Shown: piece after piece, positions 15,418 to 24,377 of the stretch
Numbering within the stretch: position 1 is the first letter of the stretch
Layout: every line of letters starts with the position of its first letter
Assembly (NCBI GenBank): GCA_016717265.1
Contig: JADKFX010000001.1
Location: 3,873,501 to 3,937,500 of the forward strand
Length of the DNA: 64,000 nt
Reading direction: 5' to 3'
Source: Saprospiraceae bacterium
GTDB taxonomy: Bacteria > Bacteroidota > Bacteroidia > Chitinophagales > Saprospiraceae
Made by a program: the position numbers and the translations under genes
Notes under the pieces: generated by a model
Database searches by the model: none
What the model saw: the letters and a program-made list of their open reading frames with translations, nothing else
What the model was told of the DNA's origin: nothing

Positions 15418-18060
15418 ATGCCAAGAATTTCAATAACTGTTAAAAATGCCATTGTATATTTTTTCTTATTAGCATTTACCTCCTTAGTTCTAGGCTATTC
15501 TATTTATAGGATCAGCTCAAATAAAATACTCGAAAACGCTACCCTGTCATTAAATCATAACAATGAATCGGTGGTCACACAATTCAACACCTTTTTAGAA
15601 GACATTCGAAGAGATATTTGGTTCCTATCTGAAAATCCATTTTTGTATGCATTTTTAACTAATAGAAATGATCAGGAATTAAAAAATAACTTATCGAAAG
15701 AGCTTTTATCCCTTTTAGCAATTAAAAAACATTATTTCCAAATTCGCTTAATAGGATTAGATCAAAAAGGAAAAGAAATTATACGAGCTGAAAAATTTAT
15801 TGATAGTATTGGTTTAGTTGATAATTTACATTTACAAGAAAAAGGAGAACGGGACTATTTCAGAGAAACCATTCAGTTACCGAAAGATTCTCTTTATTTT
15901 TCAGAAATTAATCTAAATCAGGAATATGGTAAAATAATTATGCCCATGGTTCCTACCATGCGTGTAGCAAAGCCCATATTTCAGAATGATAAAATATTTG
16001 GAATTCTAATTATAAATATAGATCTAAGTTATGTATTTAATGAGCTTAAAAAAATAGCAGGAGCACAATATAATTTAAGATTGATTAACTCCAATGGTTA
16101 CTACTTAATCCATCCTGATAGTTCACTAATATATGGTTTTGAATTTGACAAAGCACCTTCCATTTTTCCGGCCAATACCAATCAGGATATTCTTCAAGGA
16201 TTGTTATCCACTGAAAATGAAATTTATGCTATCCAGGATTATTTTTATCCGCGCGATAATTATCACTTGCACTTTTGCTTAAGTGCTAATAAAAATATAC
16301 TACTATCTGTTTTTAATCAATGGAAATCAGATATTATACTTCTAACAGTATTTCTAACCCTTATCTCCTTATTTATAGCTTGGTGGTGGACACAAAGGCA
16401 AACTAAAGAATTTAAATCAATAACTAAAACGATCATTAATTTTGGCAAAAACCCAGAAAATGTTAAATTGCAAATTGATCGGGATGATGAAATTGGAGAT
16501 TTAGCAAATTCCTTTCAGGAAATGGCAAATAAAATTAATCTCAATTTAACGGAATTAAAAATAGCTAAAACGGAAGCCATTGAAGCAAATAAAGCCAAAT
16601 CCGAGTTTCTGGAAAATATGAGTCATGAAATTCGGAATCCATTACAATCTATTTTAGGAATGACTGGAATGTTGAATCAAAATAAACCCAGACCAGATCA
16701 ACAAGTATTTATTGACACATTAAAATTTAGTTCAGATACTTTACTTACCCTTGTAAATGATATTTTAGATTACCGAAAACTAATTCATGGCCAAATTGAA
16801 TTAAATATCCAGAAAACAGCCTTAAAAGAATACATTGACAATATTCTTAAAAGTCATTTATTGGATGCATCCAATAAAAAGATAAAATTAAAATTAAATC
16901 TTGATCCCATTTTATTCAATAAATTCATATTCACAGATCCGATCCGTTTAGGACAGATTTTGCATAATTTACTTTCAAATGCAATTCGACATAGCCGACT
17001 TTCTAGTGAGGTGTGCTTAAGTTTACAGTTATCTTCAAAAGAAACACTTTTGTTTTCAATAGAAGACCATGGTTCTGGATTATCTGCAGCAAACATTGAA
17101 AATATTTTAAATCAAAAACCAGTAACAGGAGAATCCAGACAGACTCAAAATGTTGGACTGGGCTTGCCAATTGTAATTAATTTATTAAAACTATTTGATT
17201 CTAAACTCGAAATCATATCAAATGAAAATGCCGGAGCATCATTCACTTTTTCATTAAAATCCTTAATGCAGGAAATTAAAAATTTAAATGAATGGAAAGA
17301 TTCCTCAAGTTTAAATTTAAAATCCTATATTCAAACTGTTGCTTGCATTGATGATGATGCTCAAAATACATTTTTTTATTCACAAGTATTTACAAAATAT
17401 TCCATTCAAACAAACTGTTTTAATTCACCAGAAATATTTTTAAAAAATGAGAATTTAAAGTATGATCTCATTATTTCAGATCTCAATTTCCCAGACACAA
17501 AATTGAAAGATCATCTTGTTAATTTTAAAAAAGCCTTAAATGAAAAAGGAATCCTTATTTTAATATCCGCCACTGATGATATTGATGCCATACTTGGGGA
17601 ATTAAAATTTCAGTTTGATTTAATTTTACAAAAACCCATTTCGACTGAAATTTTAATAAAAGAACTGACCACAATAATTTTTCAAAAAAATTACGAAGCA
17701 CCACAATTACAAAACTTATACAACAACTATGATTATCAATTAGACAAAGTTTTAATTGCATTTGAGTTAACCCTTTCAGAATGGAAAGAAATGAGTACCA
17801 AATTAATACATACAATACAACAACAAAATATGGAGGAATTTGACAAAGTATATCATAAAGTAATTAATTCAATTCGGACATTTGAACTCCACTCTTTTCA
17901 AAAATTATTAGATACGCTCCGATTTAATATAGAAACCCAAAATGCAGATGTTCCTGCACTGATAAATAAGGTATCATTGCCTTTAATAAGCTACCAAAAA
18001 ATATTTGAAGTTGAAATTTCAAAATTAAAGAGTTCTCAAATATTAAATATTGAAGGGTAA
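15418..18060 (+). CDS. Hybrid sensor histidine kinase (Cache, HAMP, HisKA, HATPase, receiver, Hpt-like)
   Basis: The 880-residue protein has TM1 at about 8-28, a periplasmic Cache-like sensor at about 30-290, TM2 at about 302-322 (ILLTVFLTLISLFIAWWW) and a HAMP domain to about 380. The HisKA motif ENMSHEIRNPLQ has phospho-acceptor His403. The ATPase N-box is HNLLSNAIRHS at about 520, with GLGLPIVINLL later. A receiver domain (about 640-755) contains CIDDD and the likely acceptor Asp in IISDLNFPD. The last about 110 residues hold a possible Hpt domain with His at about 813 (YHKVINSIRTF). It is convergent with a LytTR regulator 12 bp away. The signal is unknown. Confidence 0.9.
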   Translation: MPRISITVKNAIVYFFLLAFTSLVLGYSIYRISSNKILENATLSLNHNNESVVTQFNTFLEDIRRDIWFLSENPFLYAFLTNRNDQELKNNLSKELLSLLAIKKHYFQIRLIGLDQKGKEIIRAEKFIDSIGLVDNLHLQEKGERDYFRETIQLPKDSLYFSEINLNQEYGKIIMPMVPTMRVAKPIFQNDKIFGILIINIDLSYVFNELKKIAGAQYNLRLINSNGYYLIHPDSSLIYGFEFDKAPSIFPANTNQDILQGLLSTENEIYAIQDYFYPRDNYHLHFCLSANKNILLSVFNQWKSDIILLTVFLTLISLFIAWWWTQRQTKEFKSITKTIINFGKNPENVKLQIDRDDEIGDLANSFQEMANKINLNLTELKIAKTEAIEANKAKSEFLENMSHEIRNPLQSILGMTGMLNQNKPRPDQQVFIDTLKFSSDTLLTLVNDILDYRKLIHGQIELNIQKTALKEYIDNILKSHLLDASNKKIKLKLNLDPILFNKFIFTDPIRLGQILHNLLSNAIRHSRLSSEVCLSLQLSSKETLLFSIEDHGSGLSAANIENILNQKPVTGESRQTQNVGLGLPIVINLLKLFDSKLEIISNENAGASFTFSLKSLMQEIKNLNEWKDSSSLNLKSYIQTVACIDDDAQNTFFYSQVFTKYSIQTNCFNSPEIFLKNENLKYDLIISDLNFPDTKLKDHLVNFKKALNEKGILILISATDDIDAILGELKFQFDLILQKPISTEILIKELTTIIFQKNYEAPQLQNLYNNYDYQLDKVLIAFELTLSEWKEMSTKLIHTIQQQNMEEFDKVYHKVINSIRTFELHSFQKLLDTLRFNIETQNADVPALINKVSLPLISYQKIFEVEISKLKSSQILNIEG

Positions 18061-18072
18061 AAAATTTAGAAA

Positions 18073-18765
18073 TTAAAGTTCTTCAATAGTTTTTAATAAT
18101 TCGGCTTTGTATTTTTCTCCAATAGGAATATGTCGATCATTAATAATCAATTCATCCAGTAGGATCACTTGAATTTTTTTACGATTCACAATATAAGATC
18201 TATGAACCCGAATAAAATCAGGAGGTAACTTATCTTCCAATTCTTTCATACTAACCAAATTCATGGTTTGTGATTGTTCCTGGACAAAGTTTGCATAATT
18301 GCCTTCCGATTTAATAAAGAGGACATCTTCAAATTGAATTCTAACCAATTTTGACCCATCTTTTAAGAAAATGGATTTGTCTTTAATTGTTGATTTTGGC
18401 AATTCCAGAGTGTTTCCGTCGACTCTGTCTATTGCTTTCAAAAATCGATCAAAACTTAAAGGTTTTACTAAAAAATCTACTACTTGGTCATAATCATAGC
18501 TTTTCGCCGCAAATTCTGCTTCAGAAGTAACCATAATTACTGGAACTTGAGCTTGCATGAGTTCTAAAAATTCCTGCCCTTTCATATCTGGCAAGTTATA
18601 ATCCAAAAATATGAGATCAAGTCCTCCAGCAGCCAATAAACTCAAACCATCTGTGGCATTATTGGCTAAAATACAGTAGCTCACTTTCTCCGTTTTTGAA
18701 CAAAAGTGTTTTAGCAAATCTCCAATCAGTGGGTCATCATCTACAAGTAAACATCTAAATGCCAT
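18073..18765 (-). CDS. LytTR-family response regulator
   Basis: The 230-residue protein starts with a receiver domain (RCLLVDDDPLIGDL; acceptor Asp in LDLIFLDYNLPDM; Lys in FLVKPLSF). It ends with a LytTR DNA-binding domain from about residue 132 (KDGSKLVRIQFEDVLFIKSE, then RVHRSYIVNRKKI). It should bind DNA as a phosphorylation-dependent regulator. It faces the hybrid kinase tail to tail with only 12 bp between the stops, and the two may form a system. No LytS-type kinase is adjacent. Confidence 0.93.
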   Translation of the reverse strand: MAFRCLLVDDDPLIGDLLKHFCSKTEKVSYCILANNATDGLSLLAAGGLDLIFLDYNLPDMKGQEFLELMQAQVPVIMVTSEAEFAAKSYDYDQVVDFLVKPLSFDRFLKAIDRVDGNTLELPKSTIKDKSIFLKDGSKLVRIQFEDVLFIKSEGNYANFVQEQSQTMNLVSMKELEDKLPPDFIRVHRSYIVNRKKIQVILLDELIINDRHIPIGEKYKAELLKTIEEL

Positions 18766-19146
18766 AAAGCTATCTTAACCCATAAATTCTACCACAATCG
18801 TGCCATCCTTTATAATTTAAATTGTCCATTTCATCAATTATTTAAGCCATTTCGTAAAAAAATGATTTTCCAGGGGCATGCTTGTATTAATTTTGAGGCA
18901 TGAAATCGCCAATTAAGATCCTAACGTGGATTTGGGGAGATCATAAAAAATCAGTCCTGGAGTTAATTTAACAAAAGGACTTTTGAAGATATTTATTTTC
19001 ACATTATAGTTTTGGTTTAAAAAGCTCTCAGTCATCCAAAAATAAATTTTAAATAAAAATATATTTAAAATTTAGGAGTTCTTGGTTGACTGGGTGTTTT
19101 TTTTTATTGGTATTCACTCATTTTTTATAATACAAAAGCCGCATCG
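18766..19146. other. 381-bp intergenic region between divergent genes
   Basis: This noncoding region should hold promoters for the LytTR regulator (minus) and the haloperoxidase-like gene (plus). No convincing TAnnTTTG was found for either. Its main feature is the large hairpin and T run at 19029-19105, described separately. Confidence 0.7.
19029..19105 (+). promoter_or_regulatory. Nested hairpin followed by nine T, possible attenuator
   Basis: The inner arms (TAAATTTTAAATA at 19043-19055, TATTTAAAATTTA at 19062-19074) are a perfect 13-bp inverted repeat. The outer arms (CAGTCATCCAA at 19029-19039, TTGGTTGACTG at 19082-19092) match at 10 of 11. Nine T follow at 19097-19105. It is terminator-like, yet no plus-strand gene lies upstream. 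It sits 42 bp before the haloperoxidase-like ATG, so it may act in that gene's leader. Confidence 0.5.
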
Positions 19147-20598
19147 ATGAAAAAACAAACTATTTTAATTTTATTTAGTCTTTTAATCTTTGGTCAGAAC
19201 CTAATAGCTCAAAACAAAGATTCCAACTATAAATCCACCATGGCAAATAAGTGGTTGGATATAGCCCTTGAAGCCACTGCCAATGAAGTAGATCGGGTAG
19301 GTGCAAAGCCAACCATACAATCCAGAACTTTAGGAATTGCTACTGCTGCAATGTATGATGCCTGGGCAGCATACGATGCAAAAGCTGTTGGTACCACTTT
19401 TGGAGCTAAATTGAGAAGGCCTGTAGCAGAACGAACCAATAAAAACAAAGAAATTGCAATAAGTTTTGCAATGTTGAGGGTATTACAAGATATTTATCCA
19501 GAAGATAAAGCATTTTTTTTAGAACATTTTAAAAAAATGGGTTTTAACCCTAATAACACAACTACAGATAAAACCAAACCAGAAGGCATAGGAAATCTTG
19601 TTGCCGCGGCAATACTTAAGGAACGTCATCATGATGGAGCGAATCAATTAGGGGATGAAATTGGAGGAAATGGCAAGCCGTATACTGACTATACCTATTA
19701 TACCCCAATGAATACATATAAAAATGTAATCAATCCTGACAAATGGCATCCATTGCCCTTTGTAGATGGAAAAGGAGATACTTTTTTAGTTAATTTTTTA
19801 ACTCCTCATTGGTATCGGGTTAAACCTTTTGGCTTAAAAAATTCTTCTCAATTTAGAGCACCTGAATACCCTAAAGTGGGTTCTGATCAACTGAAAAAAG
19901 AAGTTGATGAAGTAATCGATTTTAATGCTAATCTTGACCATACAAGAAAATCAATCATAGAGTTTATGCGTGACGGACCACGGTCTACCGGTCAAGCAGG
20001 ACATTGGTTGCGATTTGCACAAATGGTTTCTTCAAGAGATAAAAATAATTTAGATAGGGACGTTAAACTTTTTTTTACGGTAGGAAACACAGCCATGGAT
20101 GCATTCATCGCTTGTTGGGAAACAAAACGATTCTATGACAGTGCAAGACCCTGGACTTTAGTTAGACATTATTATAAGGGCCAACAAATAAAAGGATGGG
20201 GTGGACCAGATAAGGGTACCCAAACGATTCCAGCTGAAAGATGGCATCCGTATTCTCCAGCTAATTTTGTATCCCCACCGTTTCCTGCTTATGTTTCTGG
20301 TCACAGTACCGTAAGTGGTGCTTGTGCTAAAATACTTGAATTATTTACGGGCAGCGATACATTCGGGGAAACAGAACATAGAATATGCGGTATTATTACG
20401 GAAACTCCGGGCGACCCTGTTTCTTTACCCTTACCTACCTTTACTGCAACAGCTGATATGGCCGGAATTTCAAGGGTCATGGGTGGTTATCATGTACAAG
20501 CAGATAATATTGCCGGATTAAAAATGGGTAGAGACATTGCGCAATACTTATGGAGCGATGTCTTTCAAAAATATTTTGACGGGACTTACAAAAAATAA
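19147..20598 (+). CDS. Secreted vanadium-dependent haloperoxidase-like (PAP2 superfamily) protein
   Basis: The 483-residue protein has a signal peptide (MKKQTILILFSLLIFGQNLIAQ). The vanadate/phosphate site of the VHPO/PAP2 superfamily is complete: K-R-F-Y-D-S-A-R-P-W at about 325-334, PAYVSGHS at about 381-388, and SRVMGGYHVQAD at about 443-454 with Arg, His and Asp. Enzymes with this site are either haloperoxidases using vanadate or acid phosphatases; sequence alone does not decide. It is expected in the periplasm or outside the cell. A monocistronic unit is likely: hairpin in front, strong terminator behind. Confidence 0.85.
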   Translation: MKKQTILILFSLLIFGQNLIAQNKDSNYKSTMANKWLDIALEATANEVDRVGAKPTIQSRTLGIATAAMYDAWAAYDAKAVGTTFGAKLRRPVAERTNKNKEIAISFAMLRVLQDIYPEDKAFFLEHFKKMGFNPNNTTTDKTKPEGIGNLVAAAILKERHHDGANQLGDEIGGNGKPYTDYTYYTPMNTYKNVINPDKWHPLPFVDGKGDTFLVNFLTPHWYRVKPFGLKNSSQFRAPEYPKVGSDQLKKEVDEVIDFNANLDHTRKSIIEFMRDGPRSTGQAGHWLRFAQMVSSRDKNNLDRDVKLFFTVGNTAMDAFIACWETKRFYDSARPWTLVRHYYKGQQIKGWGGPDKGTQTIPAERWHPYSPANFVSPPFPAYVSGHSTVSGACAKILELFTGSDTFGETEHRICGIITETPGDPVSLPLPTFTATADMAGISRVMGGYHVQADNIAGLKMGRDIAQYLWSDVFQKYFDGTYKK

Positions 20599-20635
20599 TT
20601 CCAGGATTTAAATTTCTTAAGGAATATAAAATTTT

Positions 20636-20677
20636 AAAAAAAGTTGCTTTATTTTTCAATAAAGCAACTTTTTTTAT
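20636..20677 (+). terminator. Bidirectional-looking rho-independent terminator
   Basis: A perfect inverted repeat (arms 20636-20653 and 20658-20677, core GTTGCTTTATT / AATAAAGCAAC, TTTC loop) has an A run on the left and a T run on the right. It follows the haloperoxidase-like gene by 37 bp and could also stop transcripts from the pst/phoU operon on the other strand. Confidence 0.93.
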
Positions 20678-20834
20678 ATACAAAAATCTTATATGTGATA
20701 AAAATATCTTTCTGAAATAAATTCCAAATGCAGACTTAACAAATAAAATATTTAGGTCATTTTCAAAAAATCCCATGAAACCGATTAAGGTATTGGAATC
20801 ATAATATATTGAATAATGGGAACTAGGAATAAAT

Positions 20835-21512
20835 TTATATCAACTCTTCTTTATCTTTCTTTTTATGCTTTACGATTTTAGCATCTAAATAAAAAATAAT
20901 TTCTTCTGCTATATTTTTAGATTGATCCCCGATACGTTCCAACTTTCGAATAATAGATAATATATGTAATGTTTGACGTCTTTGATCCGGATACATATCT
21001 AAGCATTCAATGGCTTTATAACTTGCAACTTCATTTAATTTATCCAGCATTTTATCCCTTTTATATACGGTCCGTGCCAACTTAGTATTTTCCAGGATAT
21101 AAGATTCTCTTAATTCTTTTACCATTTCAATAGAGATACTTAACATTTTATCAGCATCCATTTGCTTTATAATATCTCCATTGAAATCTTCTTCAGTGTC
21201 AGAAATAAACTCAGAAATACCGCAGGCGATATCTGCAATTCGTTCAAGATTGGTATTGATCTTTAACGTAGAAAGTACAAATCTTAAATCCGAAGCAACA
21301 GGTTGAAGCAGTGCAATAAAATCTTCACAATCTCTGTCAATACTAAGTTCATATGCATTGACTCTCCGCTCTGTTTCTTGTATTTCTAAAGCAAGGTCCC
21401 GGTCAAAAGCTCTTAAGGATACTTCGGTTTTATCCAATTGTTTAATCACAAGATCCCACATGGATATTAATTTATCTCTCAATTCCTGGATTTCATTTTC
21501 TAGATGAAGCAT
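20835..21512 (-). CDS. phoU: Phosphate transport regulator PhoU
   Basis: The 225-residue all-helical protein has the two-fold PhoU repeat, with conserved stretches in each half (LLQPVASDLRFVLSTLKINTNLERIADIA and RRQTLHILSIIRKLERIGDQSKNIAEEI). The E/D-rich repeat residues bind metal clusters in known PhoU proteins. It controls Pst activity and Pho signalling on the inner face of the membrane. It is the last gene of the pst operon, 14 bp after pstB. No phoR/phoB pair is in the window. Confidence 0.93.
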   Translation of the reverse strand: MLHLENEIQELRDKLISMWDLVIKQLDKTEVSLRAFDRDLALEIQETERRVNAYELSIDRDCEDFIALLQPVASDLRFVLSTLKINTNLERIADIACGISEFISDTEEDFNGDIIKQMDADKMLSISIEMVKELRESYILENTKLARTVYKRDKMLDKLNEVASYKAIECLDMYPDQRRQTLHILSIIRKLERIGDQSKNIAEEIIFYLDAKIVKHKKKDKEELI

Positions 21513-21526
21513 AACTACTCGTTTTA

Positions 21527-22285
21527 TTAGCCGAAACGACCTGTGATATAATTTTCCGTTTGTTGTTTATCCGGATTTGTAAAAATTTTCTTGGTTTCAT
21601 TAAACTCTACCAAATCACCTAACAAGAAAAATCCGGTATAATTGCTCACCCGACTAGCTTGTTGCATATTATGCGTTACTATTAAGATTGTAAAGTTATT
21701 TTTTAATTCGTAAATGAGTTCTTCAATTTTACTAGTGGAAATTGGATCTAATGCAGAAGCAGGTTCATCCATTAATAAAATGGAAGGTTCAATGGCCATT
21801 GCCCGGGCTATACATAAACGTTGTTGTTGACCACCAGATAATTCAAAGGCAGATTTTTTCAATTTATCCTTAACCTCTTCCCATAGAGCGGCTTGCTTTA
21901 AAGATTTTTCAACTTGTGACTCAATTTGATTTTTATCCGTAATACCATTCACTCGCAATCCGTAAGCAACATTTTCATAAATTGTTTTAGGAAATGGATT
22001 TGGTTTTTGGAAGACCATACCAACATTTCTTCTCAATTGATCAACTTCAGCAGTTTTAATTTTATATATATCTGTTCCATCCACCAATATATCACCTGAT
22101 ATTCTAACGCCTTCAATCAAATCATTCATTCTGTTAAACAATCTCAAAAATGTAGATTTACCACATCCAGATGGACCAATTAATGCAGTGACCGTTTTCT
22201 CTTGAATCTGCATGCTAACATTTTTAAGCGCATGGAACTCGCCATAATATAATTCAGCATTTTTTGTTTCTATTTTAATGCCCAT
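21527..22285 (-). CDS. pstB: Phosphate ABC transporter ATP-binding protein
   Basis: The 252-residue ABC ATPase has Walker A GPSGCGKST at about 37-45, the signature LSGGQQQR at about 149-156, Walker B ILLMDEPASALDP and the switch His in VTHNMQQ. FRLFNRMNDLI-like text after Walker A is the PstB hallmark. It powers PstA/PstC phosphate uptake. It lies 4 bp after pstA and 14 bp before phoU in one operon. Confidence 0.97.
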   Translation of the reverse strand: MGIKIETKNAELYYGEFHALKNVSMQIQEKTVTALIGPSGCGKSTFLRLFNRMNDLIEGVRISGDILVDGTDIYKIKTAEVDQLRRNVGMVFQKPNPFPKTIYENVAYGLRVNGITDKNQIESQVEKSLKQAALWEEVKDKLKKSAFELSGGQQQRLCIARAMAIEPSILLMDEPASALDPISTSKIEELIYELKNNFTILIVTHNMQQASRVSNYTGFFLLGDLVEFNETKKIFTNPDKQQTENYITGRFG

Positions 22286-22289
22286 AAGC

Positions 22290-23171
22290 TTACTTCATTT
22301 TAACTTTTCGTCCAAAATAATTTCTCAAAAAATTCGCTAATAAATTTACAAATAAAACGATAGCGATCAAAACAACTGCTGTACCATAAGCTATGGGTCT
22401 GCTACTTTCTATATCGGTACCACTTGTAGAAATTACATATAAATGATAAGGCAATGCCATACATTGGTCAAACATAGAATGTGGAAGTTTTGGCAAGAAA
22501 TAGGCCGCAGCTGTAAACAAAATTGGTGCTGTTTCTCCAGAAACTCTTCCGATTGCCAAAATTAATCCTGTGATAATATTTGGAAATGCAATTGGCAATA
22601 CAACTTTTCTAATAGTATATAATTTTGAAGCACCTAATGCATAACTAGCAAGTCGAAACGTCTGATCCACTGATTTTAAACTTTCTTCTGTAGTACGAAT
22701 AATTAATGGCAATGCTAATAAAGCAAGTGTTAATGAACCAGCTATTATAGAGGCACCAAAATTTAATTGATTTACGAATAAAGACATTCCAAATAATCCA
22801 AAAACGATGGAAGGTATCCCAGCCAAATTATTTGTCATCATTTTTATGAATTTTTTCAGATTCCCATCCTTTGCATATTCATTTACATAAATACCTGATA
22901 AAACGCCAATTGGAAATGCAACAATCATGCTGCCGATTACCAAATAAAAGGTACCAACTATCGCCGGAAAAATCCCACCTTCTGTCATGCCTTCTTTTGG
23001 CATGGTACTAAAAAATTCCCAATTTATAACTCCAATTCCACGCTTAACAATAAAAAACAAAATTAAGAATAGAGTTGCAATAATAATATAAGATATTAAT
23101 CGTGCAATCCAAAACATTACAGTTTGGTGAATTTTTTTCTTTCGATTAATATTTACCGGAAATTCAAGCAT
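22290..23171 (-). CDS. pstA: Phosphate ABC transporter permease
   Basis: The 293-residue inner-membrane protein has six predicted membrane segments. The permease EAA-type loop is ASYALGASKLYTIRKVVLPIAFPNIITG, broken here as ASYALGASKLY and RKVVLPIAFPNI. It pairs with PstC to form the phosphate channel. The gap to pstC is 3 bp and to pstB 4 bp, so translation is probably coupled. Length is normal for the family. Confidence 0.95.
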   Translation of the reverse strand: MLEFPVNINRKKKIHQTVMFWIARLISYIIIATLFLILFFIVKRGIGVINWEFFSTMPKEGMTEGGIFPAIVGTFYLVIGSMIVAFPIGVLSGIYVNEYAKDGNLKKFIKMMTNNLAGIPSIVFGLFGMSLFVNQLNFGASIIAGSLTLALLALPLIIRTTEESLKSVDQTFRLASYALGASKLYTIRKVVLPIAFPNIITGLILAIGRVSGETAPILFTAAAYFLPKLPHSMFDQCMALPYHLYVISTSGTDIESSRPIAYGTAVVLIAIVLFVNLLANFLRNYFGRKVKMK

Positions 23172-23174
23172 ACA

Positions 23175-24365
23175 CTATGAGGTTCTTCGATTAGCAGACA
23201 TTCTTTCAACTAATAAATTTGTAATCAGAGTGATTATAAATAAGATACAAGCTAATGCAAATAAAGCTTTAAAATGCAATCCACCAAAAGGTGCTTCGCC
23301 CAATTCTGCAGCAATCGTGGCAGGAATTGTTCTAACTGGTTGAATTAAACTCTTAGGAATAACAGCTGCATTTCCAGTAACCATTAATACTGCCATTGTT
23401 TCACCAATTGCGCGTCCAATACCCAAGATTGCAGCTGCGGTTATACCTGAAGAAGCATATGGTAAAATTACTTTTCGAATTGTTTGCCAATGGGATGCGC
23501 CCAGTGCAAGGCTTGCTTCCTTCATAGCTCTTGGACAGGTGCGAATAGCATCTTCAGAGACTGTTATAATCGTTGGAAGCGCCATAATTGCCAGTAAAAT
23601 ACTTCCTGCTAATGCGGTTTCACCAACTGGTAAATTAAATACTTTTTGTAAAAATGGAACGATTACTACTAATCCAAAAAAACCATAAACTACAGATGGA
23701 ATTCCAGATAAAAGTTCGATAATCGGTTTCAATATTTTCCGAACTCGCTCATCCGCAATCTCAGCCAAATAAATAGAAGCTGCTAACCCAAGGGGTAGTG
23801 CAAACAAAATTGCGAAAAAACTAACCAACAAAGTACCCAATAATAATGGCAAGGTACCCATAATAGCAGCAGGTTGTGCTGTTGGAAACCATTCAAGACC
23901 TGTTAAAAATTTACCTAAGGATATTTTTTCTAAAGTGATCTCTTTAGTATTTGGTGATATAGCCAATTGCCTTTCAGAAAAAAAAGCAATAGCGCCTGGT
24001 ACTGTATCAATATAACGATTTACACAAACACTGAGATATTCAAAATTTGATCCAAGTTGCTCTTTTGTAAAATGGTCATCCAACTCATTTACCGAAATTC
24101 TTTTTATCAAATCATCATGCCCTCCTATTTGATTCCAGTTGACAATTTTTTGATCAAAGATATCCTTAACTTGATTATCAGACAATTTAGTAATTGGATT
24201 CTGAATGTTTACATAGAGCCCATAATGTTCTTCAAGTGGCGAAGAATTTAAAAATGATATCCCTTCTCTAAATAAAAAGAAAACAATCAACAAGACAATG
24301 AAGGCTGAGATATAACCACAGCCTTTTATAATCCATTCAATAAAATGTTCAATAAAGAGTCTCAA
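23175..24365 (-). CDS. pstC: Phosphate ABC transporter permease with PstS-like periplasmic insertion
   Basis: The 396-residue protein is longer than a typical PstC of about 300-320. After TM1 (about 10-32) there is a periplasmic insertion of roughly 110 residues. It contains NPITKLSDNQVKDIFDQKIV then NWNQIGGHDD, and later TVPGAIAFF. These align by eye with PstS-type binding-protein text (NLTREQLEKIYIGEITNWKE and KGAIGYIG in the neighbouring PstS). From about residue 165 it is a normal PstC with the EAA loop ASLALGASHWQTIRKVILPYA. The insertion may assist phosphate hand-over, which is inference. Confidence 0.92.
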   Translation of the reverse strand: MRLFIEHFIEWIIKGCGYISAFIVLLIVFFLFREGISFLNSSPLEEHYGLYVNIQNPITKLSDNQVKDIFDQKIVNWNQIGGHDDLIKRISVNELDDHFTKEQLGSNFEYLSVCVNRYIDTVPGAIAFFSERQLAISPNTKEITLEKISLGKFLTGLEWFPTAQPAAIMGTLPLLLGTLLVSFFAILFALPLGLAASIYLAEIADERVRKILKPIIELLSGIPSVVYGFFGLVVIVPFLQKVFNLPVGETALAGSILLAIMALPTIITVSEDAIRTCPRAMKEASLALGASHWQTIRKVILPYASSGITAAAILGIGRAIGETMAVLMVTGNAAVIPKSLIQPVRTIPATIAAELGEAPFGGLHFKALFALACILFIITLITNLLVERMSANRRTS

Positions 24366-24377
24366 AAATTAAAAGTC

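Noticed and set aside
20477..20776. Minus-strand frame of 99 codons over the end of the haloperoxidase-like gene
   Set aside because: It crosses a strong terminator and overlaps a well-supported gene; its protein has no recognisable features.
23175..24365. PstC extra length caused by frameshift or gene fusion error
   Set aside because: The frame is continuous, TM1 precedes and normal PstC follows the insertion, and the insert itself has protein-like conservation with PstS.
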